From the NCBI RefSeq assembly GCF_000372825.1, contig NZ_KB910516.1, forward strand, positions 2,264,011 to 2,328,010: a stretch of 64,000 nucleotides of DNA, in the 5' to 3' direction. The stretch is from Methylobacterium sp. 77 (lineage in GTDB: Bacteria > Pseudomonadota > Alphaproteobacteria > Rhizobiales > Beijerinckiaceae). Shown here in pieces: positions 10,867 to 19,293 of the stretch. The position numbers were made by a program, and so were the translations under genes. The notes below the pieces were generated by a model. The model saw nothing but the letters and a program-made list of their open reading frames with translations. It was not told the DNA's origin and did not search any database. Every line of letters starts with the position of its first letter. Position 1 is the stretch's first letter.

Positions 10867-12075
10867 TTAAGCCTTGGCGAGCGGGTTCTCGCGCAGGTAG
10901 CTCGATGCGGCGGCGACGCCGGAGCCCGGCTGCACCTTCACGCCGTTGTCGAGCATGGACATCTCCGCGCCGGCGATGGCGCCGAGGAGCGACAGCTCGT
11001 TGAGGTCACCGACGTGGCCGATGCGGAACACCTTGCCGGCCACCTGGCTCAGACCTGCGCCGAGGGCGAGGTTGTAGCGCATGAAGGCGTGCTTGATGAT
11101 CGCGGCGGCATCGACGCCCTCGGGGACGAGGATCGCGGTGACCGTGTCCGAGTTCCACTTGGCTTCCTTGGCGCAGGTCTTGAGACCCCAGGCCGCCACG
11201 GCCTGGCGGGTCGCCTCGGCGAGAACCTTGTGACGGTTGTAAACGTTCTCGAGACCCTCTTCACGAAGGCAGGCGAGCGCCTCGCGCAGGCCGTACAGGA
11301 GCGGCAGCGGCGGGGTATAGGGGAAGTAGCCGGCGCCGTTCTGCTTCTGGTGGTCGGCCCAGTCGAAATAGACATGGGCGAGACGATCGTTGGGGCCCGA
11401 CGAGGATTCGGCGGCCTTGAGCGCCTTCTGGCTGACGCAGATCACGCCGAGGCCGGCGGGGAGCATCAGGCCCTTCTGCGAACCGGCGATGGCGCAATCG
11501 ACCTTCCACGCATCGGCGTAGAACGGCAGCGAGCCGATGGAGGAGACGCCGTCGACGAAGAGTAGGGCCGGGTGGCCGGCCGCGTCGATCGCCTTGCGCA
11601 CGGCGCCGATGTCGCTGGTGACGCCGGTGGCGGTCTCGTTATGGACCGTCATGACGGCCTTGATCTCGTGGTTCGTGTCGGCGCGCAGCGCCTCCTCGAT
11701 CCGCTCCGGGCTGGCGCCGGTGCCCCACTCCTCTTCCTGAACGATCACGTTCAGGCCGAGGCGCTGAGCCATGTCGATCCAGAGGTGGCTGAACTGGCCG
11801 AAGCGCGAGGTCAGGACCTTGTCGCCACGGTGGAGCGTGTTGGTCAGCGCGGCTTCCCAGATGCCGGTTCCGGATGCGGGAAACAGGAAGATGGTGCCTT
11901 CGGTCGAGCCGAAAACCGCCTTGGTCTCTTCGAACAGGGGCTTCGTCAGCGCCGGGAAATCGACCGAACGGTGATCTTCCGAGGGAACGATCATCGCCCG
12001 CTGCACGCGGTCGGGGATGTTCGTCGGGCCCGGAACGAACAGATGATTACGACCCGGTCGTCTCGTTGCCGCCAT
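10867..12075 (-). CDS. sgaA: Serine-glyoxylate aminotransferase
   Basis: A 402-residue class V PLP aminotransferase. It transfers the amino group of serine to glyoxylate, giving hydroxypyruvate and glycine, and so regenerates the C1 acceptor. It starts MAATRRPGRNHLFVPGPTNI, typical of the family. The PLP aspartate lies in FVDGVSS (Asp175), and the Schiff-base lysine is Lys201 in AGSQKGLMLPAGLG. An in-frame extension to 12306 has no family similarity and runs into the control region. It is the first gene of the serine-cycle block, with a gap of about 620 bases upstream that should hold its promoter. Confidence 0.96.
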   Translation of the reverse strand: MAATRRPGRNHLFVPGPTNIPDRVQRAMIVPSEDHRSVDFPALTKPLFEETKAVFGSTEGTIFLFPASGTGIWEAALTNTLHRGDKVLTSRFGQFSHLWIDMAQRLGLNVIVQEEEWGTGASPERIEEALRADTNHEIKAVMTVHNETATGVTSDIGAVRKAIDAAGHPALLFVDGVSSIGSLPFYADAWKVDCAIAGSQKGLMLPAGLGVICVSQKALKAAESSSGPNDRLAHVYFDWADHQKQNGAGYFPYTPPLPLLYGLREALACLREEGLENVYNRHKVLAEATRQAVAAWGLKTCAKEAKWNSDTVTAILVPEGVDAAAIIKHAFMRYNLALGAGLSQVAGKVFRIGHVGDLNELSLLGAIAGAEMSMLDNGVKVQPGSGVAAASSYLRENPLAKA

Positions 12076-12105
12076 GTTGTGTCTCCGGTTCTTCTTCGGT
12101 GTGCG

Positions 12106-12200
12106 CGCACGCAGCGTGCGACGCTGGGATCGAATACGGTGGTCTGAGGTCGCGATCCGACTTCGGTTGGTGCCGGGGCGGTTCCTAAGCTTTGGGGGAA
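12106..12200 (-). promoter_or_regulatory. Upstream control region of sgaA with two dyads
   Basis: TTCC (12182-12185) and GGAA (12197-12200) form a dyad with an 11-base spacer, 107-125 bases before the sgaA ATG. CGCACGC-A-GCGTGCG (12106-12120) is a perfect 15-bp palindrome in what is probably the 5' UTR. Both are good candidates for regulator binding or an RNA hairpin. The rest of the sgaA-plcP gap (about 12200-12690) holds no convincing gene. Confidence 0.35.
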
Positions 12201-12631
12201 GATACGACAACGCTGCCGAAGGCCCGGTCCACGCTTTTCCCGCCGGATGCGACGGCAGGGTCCGCGCCCATCGACGACAGGCGCGCGGCCAGTCTCGCGT
12301 CATCACCGAGGATGGCGAGTTCCGGAACGCCCGACGCGACCGCCTTCGACTGAATCAAGCCTCTCTCCGTTGGCCGGGACGCGCGGTGCTCGCACACTCC
12401 CATGGCCGTGGACGTCGTTTCTCACCTCGTCGGCAACCTTGATTGCGCCTCATGCGGGCTCCGGACACACGCTTTCCAGCGCGATCCGGTGGGTCACCTT
12501 GGGCTGGACTATGCCGGGGTTCGCCGTCGAAGGAAAATGCAAAAAACTTCGCGGCCACTCAAAAAATTTGTGGCGCAGCGCAGCATCCTTGCGATGCGCT
12601 TCAATCGGCATCGCCGGGGAGGAAGCGGGCC

Positions 12632-12649
12632 GCGTCATCAAACTGATAC
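12632..12649 (+). promoter_or_regulatory. Possible degenerate Pho box before the PlcP-like gene
   Basis: GCGTCAT-CAAA-CTGATAC has the 7-4-7 layout of a PhoB box (consensus CTGTCAT, four A/T-rich bases, CTGTCAT), matching 5 of 7 and 4 of 7 positions. It lies 47 bases upstream of the GTG. The match is weak and is worth noting only because PlcP-type genes are usually under PhoB. Confidence 0.22.
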
Positions 12650-12695
12650 GGGAATCCGGTTTGGCTCGGTCCACCGAAGCCATTCGGAGAAGGTC

Positions 12696-13523
12696 GTGGG
12701 CGAAGATACAGAGAAGACGATCCGCGTGAGGACGCTCTTCCTGTCCGATATGCATTTGGGCACGAAGGGCTGTCAGGCAGGGCTGCTGCTGGATTTTCTG
12801 CGCGATTACGACGCCGACGAGATCTACCTCGTGGGCGACATCGTCGACGGGTGGCAGCTGAAATCGGGCTGGTTCTGGCCGCAGAGCCACAACGACGTGG
12901 TCCAGAAGCTCCTGCGCAAGGTGCGCAAGGGCTCGACGCTGGTCTACATCCCCGGCAACCACGACGAGTTCCTGCGCGACTATCTCGGCATGACCTTCGG
13001 CGGGATCGAGGTGGTGGACGACCGCATCCACGTCGCCGCGGATGGGAAGCGCTACCTCGTCATCCATGGCGACCAGTTCGACATGGTCGTGCGCCATGCC
13101 AAATGGATCGCCTTCCTGGGGGACGGCGCCTACACGTTCGCGCTGTTCGCCAACACGCATCTGAATACCCTGAGGCGCCGCCTCGGCCTCGCCTATTGGT
13201 CGCTCTCGGCCTGGGCGAAGCTCAAGGTGAAGAACGCCGTCAACTTCATCGGCAAGTTCGAGGAGCTGCTCAGCGCCGAAGCCCGGCGCGTCGGTGCCGA
13301 CGGCGTCATCTGCGGCCACATCCATTCCGCCGCCCACCGCCAGATCGGCGGCCTGACCTACCTGAACACCGGGGATTGGGTGGAATCCTGCACCGCCATC
13401 GTCGAACATTACGACGGCACCATGGAGGTGCTGCATTATCCGAGCGTGCTGCGGGCGCGGGCGGCGGCCGAAGAAGCGGAGAGGAGCGCGATCCTCACCG
13501 ATAAGGCGCGGGCGGTCGCGTGA
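12696..13523 (+). CDS. Metallophosphoesterase, PlcP-like phospholipase C / LpxH-related
   Basis: A 275-residue calcineurin-type phosphoesterase. All five metal-site blocks are visible: SDMHLG (17-22), VGDIVDGW (46-53), PGNHDE (86-91), IHGDQFD and CGHIHSA. The GTG at 12696 is chosen because GGAGAAGG lies just upstream. The family includes UDP-2,3-diacylglucosamine hydrolases and the rhizobial PlcP phospholipase C, which frees diacylglycerol from phospholipids under phosphate limitation. The next gene is a GT4 glycosyltransferase overlapping by four bases (GTGA). That matches the plcP-agt pairing known from Agrobacterium and marine alphaproteobacteria, so PlcP is favoured. An LpxH/LpxG-like role in lipid A synthesis remains possible. 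Confidence 0.85.
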   Translation: MGEDTEKTIRVRTLFLSDMHLGTKGCQAGLLLDFLRDYDADEIYLVGDIVDGWQLKSGWFWPQSHNDVVQKLLRKVRKGSTLVYIPGNHDEFLRDYLGMTFGGIEVVDDRIHVAADGKRYLVIHGDQFDMVVRHAKWIAFLGDGAYTFALFANTHLNTLRRRLGLAYWSLSAWAKLKVKNAVNFIGKFEELLSAEARRVGADGVICGHIHSAAHRQIGGLTYLNTGDWVESCTAIVEHYDGTMEVLHYPSVLRARAAAEEAERSAILTDKARAVA

Positions 13524-14590
13524 GGCTGCTGATCGCCACCGATGCGTGGCACCCGCAGGTCAACGGCGTCGTTCGCTCCCTCGAGAACATGGCGGCGGCG
13601 GGCCGCGAACTCGGCTTCGAGACCCTGTTCCTGACCCATCAGGACTTCGCCTCGGTCCCGCTGCCCGGCTATCCCGAGATCCGCCTGTCCTACGCCACCA
13701 AGGCAAAGGTCGCCCGGCTCTGGTCCGACCTCGCCCCGACCCACGTCCATGTGGCGACGGAAGGGACCGTGGGTTACGCCACGAGGCGGTACTGCCTCGC
13801 CCATGGCCGCCCGTTCACCACGAGCTACCATACGCGGTTTCCCGAATATCTCGCCGCGCGCGCCCCCGTCCCCGAGAGCTGGAGCTATGCCTGGCTGCGG
13901 CGCTTCCACGGTGCGGCCAGCGGGACGATGGTCTCGACCCCGTCTCTGGAGCGCGACCTCGCCTCGCGCGGCTTTCGCAACCTGATGCGCTGGACGCGCG
14001 GGGTCGACACGGACCTGTTCCGGCCCGCCGCCGCCGACGAGGCGCCCCCCGATGCCCTGGCGGGGCTGCCCGGCCCGTTCTTCCTCTTCGTCGGCCGGCT
14101 GGCGGTGGAGAAGAACGTCTCGGCCTTCCTCGATCTCGACCTGCCCGGCACCAAGATCGTGGTCGGTGACGGGCCCGACCGTGCGCGTCTCGCTGCCCTC
14201 CATCCCCAAGCGCGCTTCCTCGGCACCCTGACCGGCGCGGCGCTGGCGCGGGTCTACGCCGCGGCGGACGTGTTCGTGTTCCCGAGCCTGACCGACACGT
14301 TCGGCATCGTGCTGCTCGAAGCCCTCGCCTGCGGTGTTCCGGTGGCGGCCTTTCCGGTGACCGGCCCCCTCGACGTCATCGGCGAGACCGGTGCAGGCGT
14401 GCTCGGCCCCGATCTACGCGAGGCCGCACTCGCAGCCCTCGCGATCCCGCGCGAGCGCTGCCGCCGGGAAGCCCTGCGCTACACCTGGGGCGAGAGCGCG
14501 CGCCAGTTCTTCACCAACATCTCGCTCGCGCACGGCACCGGTCTCCCCATGCCCCGGCGCCGTTCGTTTAGGGCCGCGCCGGCGGTTTAG
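13520..14590 (+). CDS. GT4-family glycosyltransferase, Agt-like glycolipid synthase candidate
   Basis: A 356-residue GT-B glycosyltransferase. The N-terminal TDAWHPQVNGVVRSLENM is typical of alpha-mannosyl/glucosyl transferases that act on lipids. TSYHTRFPEY follows, then the C-terminal nucleotide-sugar domain FLFVGRLAVEKN and the E-x7-E motif in FPSLTDTFGIVLLEALACG. The GTG start overlaps the stop of the phosphoesterase, so the two are translationally coupled. In Agrobacterium a similar pair turns diacylglycerol into phosphate-free mono- and glucuronosyl-diacylglycerol. Substrate and sugar here are inferred from context. Confidence 0.85.
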   Translation: MRLLIATDAWHPQVNGVVRSLENMAAAGRELGFETLFLTHQDFASVPLPGYPEIRLSYATKAKVARLWSDLAPTHVHVATEGTVGYATRRYCLAHGRPFTTSYHTRFPEYLAARAPVPESWSYAWLRRFHGAASGTMVSTPSLERDLASRGFRNLMRWTRGVDTDLFRPAAADEAPPDALAGLPGPFFLFVGRLAVEKNVSAFLDLDLPGTKIVVGDGPDRARLAALHPQARFLGTLTGAALARVYAAADVFVFPSLTDTFGIVLLEALACGVPVAAFPVTGPLDVIGETGAGVLGPDLREAALAALAIPRERCRREALRYTWGESARQFFTNISLAHGTGLPMPRRRSFRAAPAV

Positions 14591-14727
14591 CGCGGCGCGG
14601 AAAAAGGGGGTGACGCGGCGGCCTCCCCGGTGCGAGGGTTTCGCGCTCACCGTGGCCGCTCCCGCACAGCCTCTCCCGCGCGAGGCCCGGTGACGGGCCG
14701 GTCGGTGAGGTGTACTCCGCCGGGCTC

Positions 14728-15354
14728 ATGACCAGACCGTTCGCCGATCCCGCCGCCACCGCCCTCCCCGCCCTCATCGGTTGCGACGAGGTCGGGCGCG
14801 GTGCCCTGTGCGGCCCTGTCGTCGTGGCGGCGGTGTGGTTCGATCCGGCCGTGTTTCCGGTCTCGATCCTCGCCAGCCTCGACGACAGCAAGAAGCTCGA
14901 CCGGCCGACCCGCGAGCGCCTGACGCCGCTGATCCGCGCGCATGCCGAGGTCGCGGTCGCGGCCGGCTCGCGGGACCTCGTGGACCGGATCAACGTCCGT
15001 GCCGCGACCCTCGACGCCATGCGCCGGGCGGTGGAGAAGCTGGCGATCGAGGCGCCGGTGTCGGTGGACGGGCGCGACGCCATTCCCGGCCTCGCCCTGC
15101 CGTGCCGAGCGGTGATCGGCGGCGACCGACTGGTGCCCCAGATCGCGGCGGCCTCCATCGTCGCCAAGACCCTGCGCGACGACTTGATGCGGGTTCTGGC
15201 GAAACGCCACCCGGCCTATGCCTGGGACCGCAACGTCGGCTACGGCACCGCCGCCCACCTCGCCGGGCTCGCCCGTCTCGGCCGCTCGGCGCATCATCGG
15301 GTGAGCTTCACCCGGCGCTTCGGAGCCCCGGTCCCGGGGCTCACAGCAGGCTGA
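14728..15354 (+). CDS. rnhB: Ribonuclease HII
   Basis: A 208-residue RNase HII that nicks RNA in RNA-DNA hybrids and removes single ribonucleotides. The signature IGCDEVGRGALCGPVV holds the first two acidic residues, followed by LDDSKKL, VSVDGRDAIPG, VIGGDRLVPQIAAASIVAKT and the tail NVGYGTAAH ... HHRVSFTRRF. The ATG at 14728 is chosen by family length; a GTG at 14710 in the same frame adds six residues. It overlaps tail-to-tail by 14 bases with the radical SAM gene. Confidence 0.95.
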   Translation: MTRPFADPAATALPALIGCDEVGRGALCGPVVVAAVWFDPAVFPVSILASLDDSKKLDRPTRERLTPLIRAHAEVAVAAGSRDLVDRINVRAATLDAMRRAVEKLAIEAPVSVDGRDAIPGLALPCRAVIGGDRLVPQIAAASIVAKTLRDDLMRVLAKRHPAYAWDRNVGYGTAAHLAGLARLGRSAHHRVSFTRRFGAPVPGLTAG

Positions 15355-16474
15355 GCTGCGCGCCCCTGGCGGCCGTGGCGGTGAACAGGTCCGTGCGCAG
15401 GTTGATGCGCGCCTCCGCATAGCCGAGGCGCTGGCGCGCCAGCCGCATGCGGTGTCCGATGAGGTCGGCATAGGCTCCGGTGCCGGTCATCCGCCGCCCG
15501 AACGCGGCGTCGTAGGCCTTGCCGCCGCGCGCCTCCCGAACCAGCGACATGACGTGGTTCCGCCGCCCCGGATAATGCTCGGCGAACCAGTCGTTGACGA
15601 GATCATCGAGTTCGAGCGGCAGCCGCAGCAGGACATGGCGGGCCTCGACCGCGCCGCATTCCCGCGCCTGTTCCAGCACCGCCTCGATCTCGTGGTCGTT
15701 CAGCGACGGGATCACCGGCGCCATCATCACCAGGACCGGGATGCCGGCGCGGCTCAGCTGACGGATCGCGTCGAGGCGACGGGCGGGATGGGGAGCACGC
15801 GGCTCCATCCGGCGGGCGAGGCCCGGATCGAGCGTCGTCACCGATATCGCCACCTTGACGAGGCCGAGCTCGGCCATCGGCGCCAGGATGTCGATATCGC
15901 GGGTGACGAGGTTCGACTTGGTGACGATACCGACCGGATGGCGGAAGCGCGCCAGCACGCCGAGCAAGGCGCGGGTGATGCCATGGTCACGCTCGATCGG
16001 CTGATACGGGTCGGTGGCCGTGCCGAGGGCGATCGTCTGCGGCACGTAGCCCTTCGCCGACAACGCGCGTTCCAAGAGCTCGGCCGCATTTGCCTTGTGG
16101 AAGAGCTTCGTCTCGAAATCGATGCCCGGCGACAGGCCGACATAGGCGTGGTTGGGGCGGGCGAAGCAGTAGATGCAGCCGTGTTCGCAGCCGCGATAGG
16201 GATTGATCGAGCGGTCGAACGGCAGGTCCGGCGAGGTGTTGCGCGTCAGGATCGTGCGCGCCCGCTCGGGAACGTCCTCGGTGCGCAGGCGCGGGATCGC
16301 CTCGTCCGAGGCCCAGCCGTCGTCGAAGGCCTCGCGCCGGGCGGGTTCGTAGCGGCCGGTCGGGTTGGCCGTGGCGCCGCGCCCCTTTCGCGCGCCAGCC
16401 GACGCGGTGCTCGCCGCAAGCCGTCGATCGGGCGTGCCGAACGCGTCGTCCCGCTCCTCCCCCGCCGCCGTCAC
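15341..16474 (-). CDS. PA0069-family (SplB-like) radical SAM protein
   Basis: A 377-residue radical SAM protein. The cluster motif is in RGCEHGCIYCFARPNH (CxxxCxxC). SINPYRGCEHG, ALGTATDPYQPIERD and GIVTKSNLVTRD are characteristic of the SplB-like/PA0069 family. Function of this family is unknown; it is not an established spore photoproduct lyase in non-sporulating bacteria. The GTG at 16474 overlaps the stop of the upstream VOC gene (GTGA), implying coupling. The much longer open frame upstream (to 16948) is only the shadow of the VOC gene. Confidence 0.9.
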   Translation of the reverse strand: MTAAGEERDDAFGTPDRRLAASTASAGARKGRGATANPTGRYEPARREAFDDGWASDEAIPRLRTEDVPERARTILTRNTSPDLPFDRSINPYRGCEHGCIYCFARPNHAYVGLSPGIDFETKLFHKANAAELLERALSAKGYVPQTIALGTATDPYQPIERDHGITRALLGVLARFRHPVGIVTKSNLVTRDIDILAPMAELGLVKVAISVTTLDPGLARRMEPRAPHPARRLDAIRQLSRAGIPVLVMMAPVIPSLNDHEIEAVLEQARECGAVEARHVLLRLPLELDDLVNDWFAEHYPGRRNHVMSLVREARGGKAYDAAFGRRMTGTGAYADLIGHRMRLARQRLGYAEARINLRTDLFTATAARGAQLSLL

Positions 16475-16812
16475 CGTTCGGACCAGACCGCCAGCTCCGT
16501 TCCGGCCGGGTCGCGGAAATGGAACCGGCGTCCGCCAGGGAAGGCGTAGATCGGCGCCAGGATCGTGCCGCCCGCGGATTCCACCCGCGCCAGCATCGCT
16601 TCGAGGTCGTGGGCATAGAGCACGGGCAGCGGCGCCCGCGTCGCCTTCGCCTCGTCGGCGTCGAAGCCGCCCTCGAGCCCTTCGTCGAAGGCCGCGTAGC
16701 GTGGGCCGTAATCCGTGAAGGTCCAGCCGAAGGCCGCCCCATAGAAGGTCTTCACCGCCTCGATCGCGCCGCCGGGCAATTCGAGATAATCGAGCTTTCC
16801 ATCCTGTCGCAT
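16471..16812 (-). CDS. VOC-family (glyoxalase/bleomycin-resistance-like) protein
   Basis: A 113-residue single VOC domain with the usual two beta-alpha-beta-beta-beta repeats: YLELPGGAIEAVKTFYGAAFG at the start and VESAGGTILAPIYAFPGGRRFHFRDPAGTELAVW at the end. Start ATG 16812 has GGAAGGAG eight bases before it. VOC domains bind a metal and act on small molecules, but the substrate cannot be read from sequence. It is translationally coupled to the radical SAM gene downstream. Confidence 0.85.
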   Translation of the reverse strand: MRQDGKLDYLELPGGAIEAVKTFYGAAFGWTFTDYGPRYAAFDEGLEGGFDADEAKATRAPLPVLYAHDLEAMLARVESAGGTILAPIYAFPGGRRFHFRDPAGTELAVWSER

Positions 16813-17038
16813 GTGTCGCTCCTTCCGATCTCGCCCTCATCGATATCGCGCGGCGCGACGTCGGCACTGGCCACGCCATCCCGCGCCGATGCGGGCGACG
16901 AGAACATATCAGGAACTCGCCCGGTATCGCTGCTCTTATTTCGTGCAAATGCCGTGGATCGGCGCCTGAGCACAGGTTCTTGCAGCCCTGTCACCGGCAT
17001 CCGGCTTTTCGAACGGCGAAAATACGGTATGCGCGCGC

Positions 17039-17560
17039 ATGATTTCGGCTCTGATATACGTGGCGAGGCCGAACGACCCCGACGTGGTCGATCACCTCGC
17101 CGATTCGCTGGGGGCGCTCGTGGAGGGCGTCGCCGCCGGCCTCGTCGGCGACGCGGTCATCATCGCGGCCTCGCATCACGCGGCGCTCGATGCGGTCGCC
17201 GAGGCGACCGGGGCGACGTTCGTCACGCGGCCGAATGGGACGAGGCCCTGGTCGGCGGGAGCGAAGGCGGCGCGGCGCGAATGGGTCCTCTGCCTCGACG
17301 TCGGCGACGTGCCGGGCGAGGGCTGGATCCGCGCCATCGACCGCTTCATCGGAACGGCCGGTCCGGAGACCATCCTCGGGCGGTTGCGCCGCCCTCATGC
17401 CGGCTTGCCGTCCCGCCTCGTCGCGCGGGGTGAATCGGTGATCGGCGTGCGCTCACCGCGTGCCGGTGATCTGGTGCGCCGCGACCGGCTCGTCGCCAGC
17501 GCCGATTTCTCGCCCCGCCTTCGGCCGCGACGGGTGAACGTCCGCCTCGACAGGGCCTGA
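17039..17560 (+). CDS. GT2-like glycosyltransferase-related protein, short
   Basis: A 173-residue protein resembling the N-terminal half of a family 2 glycosyltransferase: MISALIYVARPNDPDVVDHL at the start, then RREWVLCLDVGDVPGEGWI where a DxD-like acidic motif would sit. It is too short for a full GT2 enzyme and the DxD is not canonical (DVGD), so catalytic activity is uncertain. It ends exactly where the convergent moaB stop begins (no spacer). The association with moaB is seen in other alphaproteobacteria, but its meaning is unknown. Confidence 0.65.
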   Translation: MISALIYVARPNDPDVVDHLADSLGALVEGVAAGLVGDAVIIAASHHAALDAVAEATGATFVTRPNGTRPWSAGAKAARREWVLCLDVGDVPGEGWIRAIDRFIGTAGPETILGRLRRPHAGLPSRLVARGESVIGVRSPRAGDLVRRDRLVASADFSPRLRPRRVNVRLDRA

Positions 17561-18118
17561 TCAGACCGGGATCGAGGCGCCCCGCCGAAGGTGCTCGTCG
17601 AGGCGCGGCATGATCTCGACGAAGTTGCAGGGCCTGTGCCGGTAATCGAGCTGCGCCGCGAGGATGCCGTCCCAGGCGTCCCGGCAGGCACCGGGCGATC
17701 CGGGCAGGACGAAGACGAAGGTCGCGTTGGCGAGCCCCGCCGTCGCCCGCGACTGCAGCGTCGAGGTCCCGATCTTGTCGTAGGAGATGCGGTGGAAGAC
17801 CGCCGAGAAGCCGTCCATCCGCTTCTCGAACAGGGGCTCGATCGCCTCCGGGCTGACATCGCGCCCGGTGAAGCCGGTGCCGCCGGTCGTGATCACCACG
17901 TCGATGTCGGGGTCGCGCGTCCAGGCTTCGACGCGGGCGCGGATCGCGGCCACCTCGTCGGGCACGATGGCGCGGTCGGCGAGGCGGTGCCCCGCCGCTT
18001 CCAGGCGCTCGCACAGCGTGTCGCCCGACCGGTCGTCCTCGGCGACGCGCGTGTCGGAGACGGTCAGCACCGCGATCGACAGCGGGATGAAGCTACGGGT
18101 CTTGTCTGCGGCAACCAT
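17561..18118 (-). CDS. moaB: Molybdenum cofactor biosynthesis protein B
   Basis: A 185-residue MoaB/MogA-fold protein that adenylates molybdopterin or assists molybdate insertion. The family motifs are SIAVLTVSDTR, VITTGGTGFTGRDVSPEAI and FVLPGSPGACRDAWDGIL. Length and sequence fit MoaB rather than MogA. Molybdenum cofactor is needed, for example, by formate dehydrogenases of methylotrophs. It starts at ATG 18118, 72 bases downstream of the stop of the GT2 gene on the same strand. Confidence 0.95.
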   Translation of the reverse strand: MVAADKTRSFIPLSIAVLTVSDTRVAEDDRSGDTLCERLEAAGHRLADRAIVPDEVAAIRARVEAWTRDPDIDVVITTGGTGFTGRDVSPEAIEPLFEKRMDGFSAVFHRISYDKIGTSTLQSRATAGLANATFVFVLPGSPGACRDAWDGILAAQLDYRHRPCNFVEIMPRLDEHLRRGASIPV

Positions 18119-18190
18119 GGAGGGCGGCTTTCCGGCTCGGCGATTCCGCTCGATTCTAGCCGCGAAGATGGGGCGAGGTCGATCCCGCCG

Positions 18191-19075
18191 TTACAGCTTT
18201 GCGGTCCGTTCCGGCGAGATGCGACCGCGCGCGACGTCGAGGAGCGCGGCGATGTTGCCGGCGAGGCGCCCGCGCCGGTCGATATAGGGTTCGGGCTTGA
18301 GCGAACGCACGACGTTGGCCGCGAAGTTGCGCGCCATCAGTTTTCCGAGGAACGGCACGGTGAGCGTCCCCTTCCTCATGAGATAGACGGAATTGGCGAC
18401 CTGGGAATAGCCGACGCGCTTGCCCCGTTCGCGCCCCATCTTGTTGCCAAGATGAACGCCCCAGAGCGCGTCCGCGCGGGCGGTGCGGCCCCGGCGCGCG
18501 ACCTGACCGCCGAAATCGGAATCCTCCAGCCAAGCATAGAGCGGCAACCGTTCATCGAAGCTCAGGCCTTCGATGGCGCTGCCCCGAAACGCCATGTTGC
18601 AGCCGTAGGGGCCGATCCCCTCGTGCAGCGTGTCGTCGGGCGTCTCGCCGTGCCCGTCCTCGTCCCGTACCACCCGCAGGCCCTCGTCGCGGGCGATGCC
18701 GGGCGACTTGGCGCCGTCGGCGAGAACGCGTCCCGTCAGGCAGGCCACGTCCGGCCGCTCCCTGAAGGTCGCCACCATCTGTTCGAGCCAGAAATGCGAG
18801 GGGATGAAATCGTCGTCGAAGAAAGCGACGTAATCGTAGTTCCCGCCCGCCAGGGCGAGCCCGTCGTTGCGCTGATGCGCGCTGCCGATTCTGCCGACGC
18901 GGGCCGTCAGGCCGGGACCGTCCTCGATCCCGCCGAGATCGTCCGCTTCGGAGCCGACGATCACGATATGATCGGGGGCGAGGCTCTGGCCCTGCAGGAG
19001 CATCACCAAACCGCGCACCAGGGTCGGCCGCCCGCGGGTGGCGATGATGATGGCGACGGTCTCGGTCACGGACAT
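18191..19075 (-). CDS. Family 2 glycosyltransferase
   Basis: A 294-residue GT-A-fold glycosyltransferase. The N-terminus VAIIIATRGRPTLVRGLVML is the nucleotide-binding start, VAFFDDDFIPSHFWLEQM carries the DDD metal motif, and a conserved acceptor-side ED motif appears in YAWLEDSDFGGQVARRG. It resembles enzymes of exopolysaccharide or surface glycan synthesis. No polysaccharide operon surrounds it, so the product is unknown. Confidence 0.85.
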   Translation of the reverse strand: MSVTETVAIIIATRGRPTLVRGLVMLLQGQSLAPDHIVIVGSEADDLGGIEDGPGLTARVGRIGSAHQRNDGLALAGGNYDYVAFFDDDFIPSHFWLEQMVATFRERPDVACLTGRVLADGAKSPGIARDEGLRVVRDEDGHGETPDDTLHEGIGPYGCNMAFRGSAIEGLSFDERLPLYAWLEDSDFGGQVARRGRTARADALWGVHLGNKMGRERGKRVGYSQVANSVYLMRKGTLTVPFLGKLMARNFAANVVRSLKPEPYIDRRGRLAGNIAALLDVARGRISPERTAKL

Positions 19076-19293
19076 GGTGGAGATCTGCCTCGAATCGCCG
19101 GTTCCGGGCCATCCGCGTTCACCGGAACGGTTCGGCCTCGCCAGCGATCCTTGGCGCTCCAGGGTTGAAGCGATCGTTACGTCGTCGCCGCCTGTAAGGT
19201 CGGCGGCGACGAGTCTGCGGCTATGCTTTCCGAACCCTCATCGGCATCATGACAAGTGGAGCGGACTACGCTCGTCCTGCCGGCCCGGCGGCT

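Noticed and set aside
12185..12403. 72-codon minus-strand frame in the sgaA upstream region
   Set aside because: No ribosome site or family similarity, and it runs across the TTCC/GGAA dyad; treated as non-coding.
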